From Sinorhizobium alkalisoli (GTDB lineage Bacteria; Pseudomonadota; Alphaproteobacteria; Rhizobiales; Rhizobiaceae), in contig NZ_CP034911.1 of assembly GCF_008932245.1 (NCBI RefSeq), forward strand, positions 248,001 through 312,000: a DNA stretch of 64,000 nt. The letters run 5' to 3'. The notes beneath the pieces are model-generated. The model ran no database searches. It saw nothing but the letters and a program-made list of their open reading frames with translations, and was not told the DNA's origin. How positions within the stretch are numbered: the stretch's first letter is position 1; each line of letters begins with the position of its first letter. Positions 9,106 through 17,560 of this stretch are shown in pieces. The translations under genes were made by a program, and so were the position numbers.

Positions 9106-9735
9106 ATGTCCGAATTCAAACTGCATTGCTTTGCAATGTCAGGCAACTCCTACAAGGTGGCATTGTTTCTCGCCTTGGCGGAAATGGATTGGACGCCGGT
9201 ATTCGTCGACTATTTCGGTGGGGAAACACACCAAGAGCAATGGCGACAGGAGGTTAATGAACAGGGCGAGGTTCCGGTTCTTGAGCACAAGGGGGCAAGG
9301 TTCAGCCAGTCGGCGCTCATCCTCGACTATCTGGCTGAGGCGACTGGAAAATTCGGTCCCGAAAACGTGCGGGAGAAACAGGAAATCTGGCGGTGGATGT
9401 TGTTCGATAATCACAAATTCACCAGCTACTATGCCACCTTGCGCTTCCTGTATGGCATCAAGAAAACCGGGGAGACGGCGGTGACGCAATTTTTGAGGGA
9501 ACGTGCAATAGCCGCCTACCGCATCGTGGATGACCACCTGCGGCAAACACCATTCCTTGTGGCTGCTCGGCCCACCATCGCGGACCTGTCTCTTGCAGGC
9601 TACGTCTACATGCCCGAAGATACGGGCCTGCCTCAGGAGGAGTTTCTTCACATCGCCAAGTGGAAGGACAGGATCCGGGATCTGCCAGGATGGCGACACC
9701 CCTACGATCTAATGCCCGGTCCAACATCGCTATAG
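9106..9735 (+). CDS. Glutathione S-transferase family protein
   Basis: A 209-residue cytosolic protein with an N-terminal thioredoxin-like domain (KLHCFAMSGNSYKVALFL, residues 4-21; NEQGEVPVLEH with the cis-proline near 55; the glutathione gamma-glutamyl contact QSALILDYL near 68) and an all-helical C-terminal domain ending in DLPGWRHPYDLMPG. The active-site position is Ser-like (MSGNS) rather than Cys. The ATG at 9106 is preceded by AAAGGAGAT at 9092. It closes the plus-strand group and may detoxify an electrophile from that pathway, or be a non-catalytic GST-like protein. Confidence 0.85.
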   Translation: MSEFKLHCFAMSGNSYKVALFLALAEMDWTPVFVDYFGGETHQEQWRQEVNEQGEVPVLEHKGARFSQSALILDYLAEATGKFGPENVREKQEIWRWMLFDNHKFTSYYATLRFLYGIKKTGETAVTQFLRERAIAAYRIVDDHLRQTPFLVAARPTIADLSLAGYVYMPEDTGLPQEEFLHIAKWKDRIRDLPGWRHPYDLMPGPTSL

Positions 9736-9843
9736 TCGTATTTTTTCAGATCGCGACCGAGCGTTTCAATTTGCTGCTATCGGCGGGCTCATACGCGCTC
9801 CTTTGACCAAGCCAAGGTCCTGCCGATTGTACCTTAGGGTCTA

Positions 9844-10290
9844 TCAGGCCTTTCGAACGACGGAGGAGAGCGCGAATGCCGTAAGCGTGTCGCGTACCCC
9901 GGGGAGTTCGGATATTTGCTGCCAGATCTGGCGAATATGATCGGCTTGCGAAGACTCGACCCTCACCACCAGGTCGAAATCGCCGGTCATGACGTCACAG
10001 GCGACAACCTCCGGAATTTTGCGTAGGACGTTGATGACGTCACCGCCTCTCATGCGGTCATGGCGATAGACGAACATGAGTGCGGTGGTCAGATGGCGGT
10101 CGTTTCCGCCCTCACCAGTGACGATCGTGTACCCTTTGATGAAACCTTCTCGTTCGAGCCGTTCGATGCGCACCCGCACGGCGTTTCGGGACAGGTTCAC
10201 CTTTGCCGACAATTCCGCGTGCGAAATGCGGGCATTGTTCTTGAGTTCGGCAAGTACCAGTTCATCTATTCGGTCCAGAAGATATTTCAT
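9844..10290 (-). CDS. Lrp/AsnC family transcriptional regulator
   Basis: A 148-residue feast/famine regulator: N-terminal HTH (NNARISHAELSAKVNLSRNA then RIERLEREGFIKGY) and a C-terminal RAM/AsnC ligand-binding domain (VACDVMTGDFDLVVRVE, the usual GxxD pattern). These proteins form octamers that bind an amino acid. It is the last gene of the long minus-strand array, 13 bases after the homoserine-kinase-like gene, and probably senses an amino acid of that pathway such as homoserine or aspartate (inference). The ATG at 10290 follows GAGGCGG; the frame is open upstream without similarity. Confidence 0.88.
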   Translation of the reverse strand: MKYLLDRIDELVLAELKNNARISHAELSAKVNLSRNAVRVRIERLEREGFIKGYTIVTGEGGNDRHLTTALMFVYRHDRMRGGDVINVLRKIPEVVACDVMTGDFDLVVRVESSQADHIRQIWQQISELPGVRDTLTAFALSSVVRKA

Positions 10291-10303
10291 CCCGTTGCCG
10301 CCT

Positions 10304-11089
10304 CTATTGGTCGAACATATCTGGCGTGACCGAATGATAGGCAACAAGGGCGCACTCAGGGACTGACGTCCTTCTCGCGCCCAGGGCGGCGCGCTTGGCT
10401 GTTGAGGCAAGAACGAACGCAGGCAAAGCTGTTTTTTCTGCTGCCGAGAGCTTTCTGATGGCTTGATATCCGCTCAAGAGCGCATGGGCTTTGCGCCGGT
10501 CCAAACCGCCGTCGGGCACGCCTGTCCAGTCAACGAGAACGTCGGCGATCTCAGCGATAAGGGCGTCATCATGGCGAAGCCTGAAGTTGATGACGCCGCT
10601 GACTTCATCGCCAAGAAAAAAGACATTCGCGAAGACCAATGCACCATGTACGGGCCCCGATGGTAAGTTAGGCTGGCGGTTGAGCCCACTCTGCAAGCTC
10701 ATGTGTATCTGGCCCATAACGCGGCCCACACTCCCACATTTGGCTGGCGAAGGGTCACTTGTCGATGACCCGGACACGAAGCTTACGATGGCTACAAGCC
10801 GACCCGCAGCCTGAAACGTGGCATTGCCGTCGACGGTGCGCCTGGGCTCGGGGCAGGGAACACCCGCCCTGTGCAGCGTTTCCATCGTTGTGAAAGCGCG
10901 CTCGAGGTCGAGCGGCTCCGCCCCGTTTTCAAACAGGGTCACGATGAACTCCCCTTCGGCAGACCGGAACAGATAGGTCGTTTCGCGATCGCCGTCAGCG
11001 ATGCCGATAACGGAGGACAAACCTGTCAAGCCGTAAGCTTCCACGATCGCGTGGCGGTCTTCGTCAGACAGTTCGGTAAATACCGCCAT
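10304..11089 (-). CDS. Homoserine kinase (ThrB, APH-fold)-like protein with lost catalytic residues
   Basis: A 261-residue protein alignable to the APH-fold homoserine kinase of rhizobia, which is about 320 residues long. The start (MAVFTELSDEDRHAIVEAYGL), the GIADGDRETTYLF nucleotide-loop region, NVFFLGDEVSG and GYQAIRKLSAAEKTALP are all recognisable. About 55 residues before the catalytic loop are missing. The catalytic loop, HADLFPDN in the family, reads HGALVFAN, so both aspartates are alanine, and the metal-binding Asp of LIDFYF is Asn in VINFRL. It is therefore unlikely to phosphorylate homoserine. The frame is intact and lies tightly (9-base gap) behind aspA, so it is probably expressed. 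A homoserine-binding pseudokinase or a gene in decay are the two readings. Confidence 0.75.
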   Translation of the reverse strand: MAVFTELSDEDRHAIVEAYGLTGLSSVIGIADGDRETTYLFRSAEGEFIVTLFENGAEPLDLERAFTTMETLHRAGVPCPEPRRTVDGNATFQAAGRLVAIVSFVSGSSTSDPSPAKCGSVGRVMGQIHMSLQSGLNRQPNLPSGPVHGALVFANVFFLGDEVSGVINFRLRHDDALIAEIADVLVDWTGVPDGGLDRRKAHALLSGYQAIRKLSAAEKTALPAFVLASTAKRAALGARRTSVPECALVAYHSVTPDMFDQ

Positions 11090-11098
11090 GGCTTCCCC

Positions 11099-12514
11099 TC
11101 ATGCGGACGTGCGCTGCGGGGCGTTTGCAAACGCCGCGTAGTCGCTGAAGATTTCCTCGATCTGCCGTTTGGTCAGGCATCCGTCTTCCTCGACGATGGA
11201 GCGCAGACTTCTCTTTTCAGATAGTGCTCTCTTCGACAGCCAAGCCGCCTTGGAGTAGCCGATCAGCTTTGCTAGCGGGGTGGCCAGAACGAGAGACTGG
11301 TCCAACAAAGCCTTACAACGATCCTTATCGACCTCGATCCCCGCCACACATCGGTTGGCGAAGATTTCCATCCCTCTGGTCAGCATGCGTATTGACAGGA
11401 GGATGTTCAGGACAATGACCGGCTCCATCGCATTGAGTTGCAGTTGTCCGGCGCTTGCAGCCAGCGTCACCGTCAGGTCATTGCCGATCACCTGAAATCC
11501 GATCTGATTCATCATTTCCGGGATGACCGGATTGACCTTGCCGGGCATGATCGAGGAGCCAGCCTGCATCGCCGGCAGCCGAATCTCACCCAGTCCCCCG
11601 ATTGGGCCACTGCTCAAGAGCCGCAGATCGTTGCAGATCTTCGTCATCTTGACGGCAATCCGTTTGAGAATGCCTGAGAAGGCGACAAACCCGCCTGTAT
11701 CCGATGTCGCTTCCACCAGGTTACGAGCTGTCATGAGCGGCAGACCGGAGATCTCGGAGAGCTTCCTGCACGCAACGCTCGGAAAGGCCGGCGGCACATT
11801 GATCGAGGTCCCGATTGCAGAACCGCCGAGATTGACCTCCTGAAGATTTTTCTTGGCAGACTGCACCTGGATGATGTCCTCGTCGATCAGCTCCGCAAAG
11901 GCTTCGAACTCCTGGCCGACAGTCATGGGCACGGCGTCCTGGAGCTGAGTGCGTCCAACCTTTACGACGTCCGCGAATTCAGCACCTTTCCGACGGAATG
12001 TATCCCGAAGATTAACCTGCGAAGCGATGAGCGCGTCGCAGGTGCGCAACAGGGTCAGCCGGATCGCTGTCGGGTAGACATCGTTTGTCGACTGCGAGAG
12101 GTTGACATCGTCGTTCGGGTGAAGCGTGGAATAGTCTCCGACGCTGGCGCCCAGCTTGAGAAGAGCAAGATTGGCCACAACCTCGTTGATGTTCATGTTG
12201 GTCGAGGTGCCCGCTCCGCCCTGCATCATGTCCACTGGAAAATTGTCGTCAATCGCTCTTAGTTCGATGAGATCGTCGCACGCCTCTGCGATCGCAAGAG
12301 CTTTTTCAGAAGACAGCAGTCCAAGCTCCATATTGGTCAGCGCCGCAGCCTGCTTCACCATCGCCATCGACTGGATGAGCTCGGGAAAGTCTCTCAGGCG
12401 GAAGCCTGTGACGTTGAAATTCTCCTCCGCGCGCTGCGTATGCACGCCAAACAGCTTACCCGCGGGAATGGAGAGAGGCCCGATCAGGTCAGTTTCTATT
12501 CGATCGATCTTCAT
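11099..12514 (-). CDS. aspA: Aspartate ammonia-lyase
   Basis: A 471-residue cytosolic lyase of the aspartase/fumarase family converting L-aspartate to fumarate and ammonia. The family signature GSSIMPGKVNPVIPE, which carries the catalytic serine loop, is intact near residue 320, as are GGAGTSTNMNINEVVAN near 100 and SQSTNDVYPTA near 140. Length is normal. The ATG at 12514 (MKIDRIETDLIG) begins eight bases after the dapA stop. In this array it supplies the last step from canavanine-derived or free homoserine to the TCA cycle, after homoserine dehydrogenase and aldehyde dehydrogenase. Confidence 0.93.
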   Translation of the reverse strand: MKIDRIETDLIGPLSIPAGKLFGVHTQRAEENFNVTGFRLRDFPELIQSMAMVKQAAALTNMELGLLSSEKALAIAEACDDLIELRAIDDNFPVDMMQGGAGTSTNMNINEVVANLALLKLGASVGDYSTLHPNDDVNLSQSTNDVYPTAIRLTLLRTCDALIASQVNLRDTFRRKGAEFADVVKVGRTQLQDAVPMTVGQEFEAFAELIDEDIIQVQSAKKNLQEVNLGGSAIGTSINVPPAFPSVACRKLSEISGLPLMTARNLVEATSDTGGFVAFSGILKRIAVKMTKICNDLRLLSSGPIGGLGEIRLPAMQAGSSIMPGKVNPVIPEMMNQIGFQVIGNDLTVTLAASAGQLQLNAMEPVIVLNILLSIRMLTRGMEIFANRCVAGIEVDKDRCKALLDQSLVLATPLAKLIGYSKAAWLSKRALSEKRSLRSIVEEDGCLTKRQIEEIFSDYAAFANAPQRTSA

Positions 12515-12522
12515 CGGTGACC

Positions 12523-13401
12523 TCAACTCAAAATGCCAGCGTGGAGCATCGCCTGATCGATCTGTTCGCGAACCGAGCCGCTTACGGGAACAAGAGGCAA
12601 TCGCAGGTCCCCACGAGTGCGGCCCAGCCGCTCCAGGGCATATTTTGGTCCAGCGGGGTTTGTTTCCAGGAAGAGCGCCCGGTGCAATGGCATGAGACGA
12701 TCCTGGATCTCCAAAGCCAAGGCGAAGTCGCCTTCAAGGCAGGCGCGCTGGAATTCAGCGCATAGGCGCGGTGCAATGTTGGCGGTCACAGAAATGCACC
12801 CGTGCCCGCCATGGGCCATGTAGCCGAGGGCTGTGCCGTCTTCCCCGGTCAGCAGGTTGAAGTCCTTGCCGCAGGCCATGCGCTCCAGTGAAGGTCGCAG
12901 GAGATTGCCGGTGGCGTCTTTGACGCCGCTCACATTTTTGCAGTCGCTAAAAATGCGCGCCAGCGTCTCGACCTGAATGTCGATCACACTGCGACCCGGA
13001 ATATTGTAGACGATGATCGGGATCTCGGCCTCGGCATCTATGGCTTTAAAATGCTGATAGATGCCCTCCTGCGTCGGCTTGTTGTAATAGGGCGAGACGA
13101 CCAGCAATCCATCGGCGCCGGCTTCCTGTGCATGGCGAACGAAGTCGATTGCCTCCGCCGTGCTGTTCGAGCCCGCCCCTGCAATGACCGGGACGCGGCC
13201 GCCAGCCGTTTCGACCGTAATCTCGACAACCTGCTTGTGCTCGGCATGCGTGAGTGTCGGACTTTCGCCTGTCGTTCCGCATGGGACCAGCCCGGATGAT
13301 CCCTCCTCGATCTGCCAGTCGATGAGGGCGCGCAGCGCCCCTTCATCGATACGCCCATCAGCAAAGGGTGTAACAAGTGCGGTGATGGAACCTTTGAACA
13401 A
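12523..13401 (-). CDS. dapA: 4-hydroxy-tetrahydrodipicolinate synthase
   Basis: A 292-residue class I aldolase with the full DapA set: GTTGESPTL near residue 43, the catalytic tyrosine in IVYNIPGRS near 133 and the Schiff-base lysine in [10 protein letters not shown] near 161, then [17 protein letters not shown]. It condenses aspartate 4-semialdehyde with pyruvate, the first committed step of lysine synthesis. Its presence between aldehyde dehydrogenase and aspA is telling because aspartate semialdehyde is the intermediate made by the neighbouring homoserine dehydrogenase. It could drain that reactive aldehyde into lysine. Most rhizobia also carry a chromosomal dapA, so this is probably a second copy (inference). 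Confidence 0.9.
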   Translation of the reverse strand: MFKGSITALVTPFADGRIDEGALRALIDWQIEEGSSGLVPCGTTGESPTLTHAEHKQVVEITVETAGGRVPVIAGAGSNSTAEAIDFVRHAQEAGADGLLVVSPYYNKPTQEGIYQHFKAIDAEAEIPIIVYNIPGRSVIDIQVETLARIFSDCKNVSGVKDATGNLLRPSLERMACGKDFNLLTGEDGTALGYMAHGGHGCISVTANIAPRLCAEFQRACLEGDFALALEIQDRLMPLHRALFLETNPAGPKYALERLGRTRGDLRLPLVPVSGSVREQIDQAMLHAGILS

Positions 13402-13447
13402 AATGGTACTCCTGATGTTGCTGATGGGCTTGTTGGCTGGCGATCTA

Positions 13448-14866
13448 TTACCGTTTCAGCCTGTTGATGCAGACGACCTTTGGCTGGGTCATGTCTTCAA
13501 AGGCAAAGCGCACCCCTTCACGGCCCATGCTGCCATACTTGAAGCCGCCGAACGGCATAGCGTCGAAACGATAGTCGGAAGAGTCGTTGATCATGATCCC
13601 TCCGGCATCAATCCCGCTAGCCGCCTCAAGGGCTCCCTCGAGGTCATTTGTGAAGATGCCGGCGTGCAGACTGTAATCTGGCGCATTCGCGAGGCGGATG
13701 GCATCGCAGAGCGCATCGAAGGGTTCGAGGATTACGATCGGAGCAAACACCTCTTCGCTCCATAGGTCGCAACCGAATGGAACATTTTCCAGCACCGTCG
13801 GCGGGTAAAGGTTGCCCGCCGGGCTGTGGCCGCAAAGAAGGTCGGCGCCAGAAGCAACAGCGCGGTCGACCATCGCCGCTGCGCGTTGAACGGCACGTTC
13901 CGAAATCATCGGGCCGACATCGGTGTCAGGTTCAAGTGGGTTTCCGGTCTTGAGCATTTTTGTGGCTGCAACGAACTCCGACTTGAACCGCTCATAAATG
14001 GAGCGCTGGATCAGGATCCTCTGGGTGCCAATGCAGTTCTGACCGGCCGCCCAATAGGCTCCAGACACGCAGCCCTCGACCGCAGCGACAAAATTGCAGT
14101 CCTCCATGACGATGACCGGTGCGTTGCCTCCAAGATCCATCGCCAGCTTTTTAATGCCGGCAGCCCTGGCAATTGCCTCCCCGGTGGCAAATCCGCCCGT
14201 GAACGAAATCATTCGCACGTCTCTTGGCACGACGAGTGCCTTGCCAAGATCCGCGCCACCAATGACAACCGTAACGATCTCTTCCGGAAGGCCGCTTTCC
14301 ACCAGAACGTCGACCAGTTTGAGCGCCGACAGGGGAGCAAGCTCAGACGGCTTCAAGAGTACGGCGTTTCCACCTGCAATCGCCGGTCCAAGTTTATGGG
14401 CGACCAGGTTCAGCGGATCATTATAAGGGGTGATCGCCGTAATGATCCCGAGCGGCTCTCGCGTGTACCATCCCTGCCGGGCCTCGGACCCAGCATAGGA
14501 CTCGAACGGAATGACCTCGCCGGCATTGCGTTTGGCCTCATCGGCCGAGAGCTTTAGCGTGTTGACGCATCGGGTCGCCTCTTTGCGGGCTTGCGTTATC
14601 GTTTTGCCGGCCTCTTTGACGATAAGAAGCGCGAATTCTTCGTGCGCCGCCTCAATGGCGGAGGCCGCCTTTTCGAGGATTGCAGCTCGCTTGTGGCGCG
14701 GCAGAGCTTTAGCGGCCTGCGCTCCGTGGCGTGCGCGTTCGATGAAGCTGCTGACGCAGGTAGCATCGCTGCTTGGAACGGTTCCGACGACCGATCCGTC
14801 GAAAGGGTTGCGCACGACGATCTCATCGCTTGAAAAGGGTGCGTTCAGGGCGAGGCCGTGCATCAT
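13448..14866 (-). CDS. NAD(P)-dependent aldehyde dehydrogenase, candidate aspartate-semialdehyde oxidising
   Basis: A 472-residue ALDH-superfamily enzyme. The catalytic cysteine is in GQNCIGTQR (about residue 280), the cofactor-binding [13 protein letters not shown] near 220 and [20 protein letters not shown] near 145. The general-base position, usually Glu in ELGGN, is Asp in [11 protein letters not shown]. Context points to oxidation of aspartate 4-semialdehyde to aspartate, since homoserine dehydrogenase lies upstream and aspartase downstream. This non-phosphorylating reaction differs from biosynthetic Asd. The ATG pair at 14866/14863 once overlapped the hom stop; IS110 now separates them, and an AAAGGTAGGG sequence in the IS end acts as a possible substitute ribosome site. 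Confidence 0.85.
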   Translation of the reverse strand: MMHGLALNAPFSSDEIVVRNPFDGSVVGTVPSSDATCVSSFIERARHGAQAAKALPRHKRAAILEKAASAIEAAHEEFALLIVKEAGKTITQARKEATRCVNTLKLSADEAKRNAGEVIPFESYAGSEARQGWYTREPLGIITAITPYNDPLNLVAHKLGPAIAGGNAVLLKPSELAPLSALKLVDVLVESGLPEEIVTVVIGGADLGKALVVPRDVRMISFTGGFATGEAIARAAGIKKLAMDLGGNAPVIVMEDCNFVAAVEGCVSGAYWAAGQNCIGTQRILIQRSIYERFKSEFVAATKMLKTGNPLEPDTDVGPMISERAVQRAAAMVDRAVASGADLLCGHSPAGNLYPPTVLENVPFGCDLWSEEVFAPIVILEPFDALCDAIRLANAPDYSLHAGIFTNDLEGALEAASGIDAGGIMINDSSDYRFDAMPFGGFKYGSMGREGVRFAFEDMTQPKVVCINRLKR

Positions 14867-14884
14867 GCGGCCCTACCTTTAACT

Positions 14885-15062
14885 CGCGTTTCGACGCGTG
14901 CCTTTGCGGATTGCTTCATCGATGCGATCCTCTTCGAAGGCACGGGACCGGGGATGGCTATCATGCTGGCTGCCCGCGATGGCTCCGGAGGCAGAACCAC
15001 CCGGTCCCGACACCTGACCTGACCGCTGATTAGGCTCTGCGATCGATCGCTGTGTAGGGCGA
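14885..15062 (+). ncRNA. Putative IS110 bridge RNA (target-binding and donor-binding loops)
   Basis: The leader upstream of the recombinase folds well by eye: CGCGT-TTCG-ACGCG at 14885-14898, a long stem from TGCCTT (14899) to AAGGCA (14942), and a perfect 10-bp stem CGGGACCGGG (14943-14952) with CCCGGTCCCG (15000-15009). The loop of that last stem holds ATCATGC (14960-14966), identical to the left flank at 14862-14868, and GGAGGCAG (14987-14994), the complement of CTGCCTCC right after the right-hand core (16310-16317). Further on, ATTAGG (15029-15034) equals the right element end plus core (16304-16309), and GTAGGG (15054-15059) complements CCCTAC after the left core. This is the guide arrangement described for the bridge RNA of IS621. 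Confidence 0.75.
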
Positions 15063-15111
15063 GGACGGCATGGGAAGGTTGCCTGACGGACAATGGCAGA
15101 AGGAGGTTTTC

Positions 15112-16296
15112 ATGAAGATATTCGTTGGCCTGGATGTGGCCAAGGATCTGCATTGGGCCTACGTGATCGACAGCGATGCCAAGCCGGTTCTCAGCCATTC
15201 GGTTGCAAACGACCCGGATCAGATCGCGGCTTTGATCACCGAGATCGAAGCGCTCGGCGCTGATGAGGTGACCGTGGCGCTCGATCTTTTGGGCGGGACG
15301 GCTACGCTGCTGTGCGCGATGATCGCCGAAGCGGGATTGCGGTTGGTGCATACGCCGGGACTTTCGGTCAACCGGGCGCGGCAGGGTATGCGGGGCGGCG
15401 AGAACAAGTCCGACCCGCGAGATGCGGCCACGATCGCCGAACTGGCGCGCACACGCCCCGACCTGCGTCCCGTCGAGACCGAACGTGAGATCGACGTGGA
15501 TATCCGCCTGCTGGTCGGTCGGCGTAGTGAGATTGTTCGGGATCAGACGCGCCGCCTGGGGAGGTTGCGTGATCTGCTTTCCTCCCTTTTTCCGGCGTTT
15601 GAACGCCAGATCGATGTCAAAACCAAGACCGGGTTGACCTTTCTCAGCCACTTTGCAGCTCCCCACGAATTGCGCACCGCGCGCGCTGCGAGAATCGCCA
15701 GAAAGCTCATGCGATCGTCCCCGCATCTGCGCGGCGTTCTGCAATTGGCCGAGGAGGCGATCATGCTCGCCAAGGCGCAGTCGCTTGACGTGCCGGGTGC
15801 CACAACGCGGGCGCGTCTCATCAAGGAACTGGCCGCCGAGGCCCTGGCGGCACGCCAAGCCCGAGATCGTATTGACAGCGACATCGCCGAGCTGCTCGCC
15901 CGCCACCCTGATGCGGCCCTCGTCCAGAGCCTGCCGGGGATGGGGGTCGTTATGACGGCAGAGCTGATCGCCCATATCGGCGACATCCGACGCTTCCGCT
16001 CCGCCGATGCGCTCGCCGCCGCCGCCGGACTGACACCAGTCCTGCGTCAATCGGGAAAATCCTATGCGATCCGGCGCGCCACCAGCGGCGACAAGGCGCT
16101 CAAACGCGTCTTCTTCCAGTCCGCTTTCGCTGCACTCAGCCACCCTGGAAGCAAAGCCTTCTACAACCGAAAACGCACCGAAGGGAAAAGGCACAGCCAA
16201 GCACTCATCGCACTCGCACGACGACGCATCAACGTTATTTGGGCAATGCTTAATTCGCGGCAGCCATTCGTCGAAAACTTCAAAAATGTCGCTTGA
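15112..16296 (+). CDS. IS110 family transposase (DEDD recombinase)
   Basis: A 394-residue recombinase with an N-terminal RuvC-like DEDD domain (FVGLDVAKDLHW near residue 3, ALDLLGG near 60, KSDPRDAATIAEL near 102) and a C-terminal transposase_20 domain with LPGMGVVMTAELIAHIGDI and AAAAGLTPVLRQSGKS near 275-310, carrying the serine nucleophile region. It joins and recombines DNA using a structured guide RNA encoded next to it. The ATG at 15112 follows AAGGAGGT. The frame is complete and the length usual, so the element may be active. It is transcribed opposite to the surrounding genes. Confidence 0.93.
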   Translation: MKIFVGLDVAKDLHWAYVIDSDAKPVLSHSVANDPDQIAALITEIEALGADEVTVALDLLGGTATLLCAMIAEAGLRLVHTPGLSVNRARQGMRGGENKSDPRDAATIAELARTRPDLRPVETEREIDVDIRLLVGRRSEIVRDQTRRLGRLRDLLSSLFPAFERQIDVKTKTGLTFLSHFAAPHELRTARAARIARKLMRSSPHLRGVLQLAEEAIMLAKAQSLDVPGATTRARLIKELAAEALAARQARDRIDSDIAELLARHPDAALVQSLPGMGVVMTAELIAHIGDIRRFRSADALAAAAGLTPVLRQSGKSYAIRRATSGDKALKRVFFQSAFAALSHPGSKAFYNRKRTEGKRHSQALIALARRRINVIWAMLNSRQPFVENFKNVA

Positions 16297-16304
16297 CTGA
16301 ACCA

Positions 16305-17366
16305 TTAGGCTGCCTCCTTTGCAATGGCGGAGGTGCTTTGGGTATGAATTGCCACGATGTCGGACAGAAGAGCATAGGCGGTCTCGATTCGCCCCGCACC
16401 TGGTCCGGTAACCGTCACAGAACCGAGCAGCTTCGTGTTGAACGAAACTGCATTGGTTGGACCGTTGACGGCGGCGAGAGGATGCTCCAACGGCAGTTGC
16501 TTCGGCATGACGCTTCCGACGACGCGGCCGTCTTCGCCCCGGGAGGCGGAACCAATGAGTTTCCAGCGGCTGTTGGCCTTGGCCGCGTCCCTGATGTCAG
16601 AAGGCGAAAGCTGCGAAATGCCCTTGCAGGTGACGTCATCCGGTTTGAGTCGTGCGCCAAGCAGCTCATTGGCAAGGATGACGACCTTGAGGCGGACGTC
16701 GAAGCCTTCCACATCCGCCGTGGGATCGGCTTCCGCGTAGCCGAGCTCCTGTGCTTGCCTGACGGCGGTATCGAAATCCAGGCCACTTTCCATCCGTCCC
16801 AGAACGAAGTTGGAAGTGCCGTTCAGGATCCCCTCGAAGCCATCGACCTCAGCGCCCGCGAGCGTCTTCTCGGCCATCCGGATCACCGGCGTTCCGCTCA
16901 TCACGGAACCCTCGTACTCAAACCGGACGCCATTTGCCTCAGCGAGGGCCTTCAGCTCGGACGCCGCAAGTGCCACCGGACCCTTGTTCGTCGTGACCAC
17001 ATGCTTGCCGCTTGCGAGCGCCCAACGGCAATGGGAGACTGCGGGCTCGCCGTCCGTCGGGTTGGTGAACGTTGCCTCTACGACAATGTCTGCCGGCGCG
17101 GTCCTGATGATCGTTTCGTTGTCCGCTTCCGCACTGCCGCCTGAGAGTTGGCCGAACCCACCCTTGGTGAACTTGGCTCCAATCAGCGTCTTCGCGTCGA
17201 GCCCGTTTGGCGAGATCACGGAGCCCAGATAAAGATCGCTCACAGCGACAATGTTGAGACGGAACCCGAGCTCCCGCTCCCATACCGGGTTCCTTGTCGC
17301 GATAAGCTCGGCCAAAGCGCGGTTTACGCCGCCAAAGCCGATGAGAGCAATGTTGTAGACGGTCAT
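16305..17366 (-). CDS. hom: Homoserine dehydrogenase (short form without ACT domain)
   Basis: A 353-residue enzyme interconverting homoserine and aspartate 4-semialdehyde with NAD(P). The N-terminal Rossmann motif is IALIGFGGVNRALAEL; TTNKGPVA near residue 120, EGSVMSGTPVI near 147, GILNGTSNFVL near 176 and the catalytic GYAEADPTADVEGFD near 210 are all present. The regulatory ACT domain of biosynthetic Hom is absent, which suits a catabolic enzyme working in the oxidising direction. Its present TAA stop is supplied by the IS110 end; without the IS the frame would read one more Ala codon and stop at a TGA overlapping the next ATG. A GGAGG precedes the start. Confidence 0.92.
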   Translation of the reverse strand: MTVYNIALIGFGGVNRALAELIATRNPVWERELGFRLNIVAVSDLYLGSVISPNGLDAKTLIGAKFTKGGFGQLSGGSAEADNETIIRTAPADIVVEATFTNPTDGEPAVSHCRWALASGKHVVTTNKGPVALAASELKALAEANGVRFEYEGSVMSGTPVIRMAEKTLAGAEVDGFEGILNGTSNFVLGRMESGLDFDTAVRQAQELGYAEADPTADVEGFDVRLKVVILANELLGARLKPDDVTCKGISQLSPSDIRDAAKANSRWKLIGSASRGEDGRVVGSVMPKQLPLEHPLAAVNGPTNAVSFNTKLLGSVTVTGPGAGRIETAYALLSDIVAIHTQSTSAIAKEAA

Positions 17367-17560
17367 GACAATCCTCCAATGACACCAATGACGTTCTCGG
17401 CTCGCTGAAAATGAGAGGCAGACCGCTCAGTGGGAACGGCGCAAATCGGCCAAAGGAGGAGGCATTTCGCCCAAAATGCCTGCGTCGCGATGCTTGCGCT
17501 CATTGCTTCTCTTGCGAGCAATCCGTAGAGCCGCTGGAGGACCTGCAATAACACTGACAT

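Larger units (their letters stand above)
14869..16309 (+). mobile_element. IS110-family insertion sequence with GG core at both ends
   Basis: The element runs from the GG at 14869-14870 to the GG at 16308-16309, about 1.44 kb, and holds one DEDD recombinase gene plus a 240-base structured leader. There are no inverted terminal repeats, as usual for the IS110 group. Deleting one copy of the core and the element joins ATCATGC to GGCTGCCTCC, which restores an ATGA overlap between hom and the downstream aldehyde dehydrogenase with AGGAGG correctly spaced before the ATG. This makes the boundaries convincing. It is inserted against the direction of the host operon. Confidence 0.85.

Noticed and set aside
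14863..16305. A 480-codon minus-strand frame opposite the IS110 transposase
   Set aside because: Antisense of a recognisable DEDD transposase, with no motif of its own.
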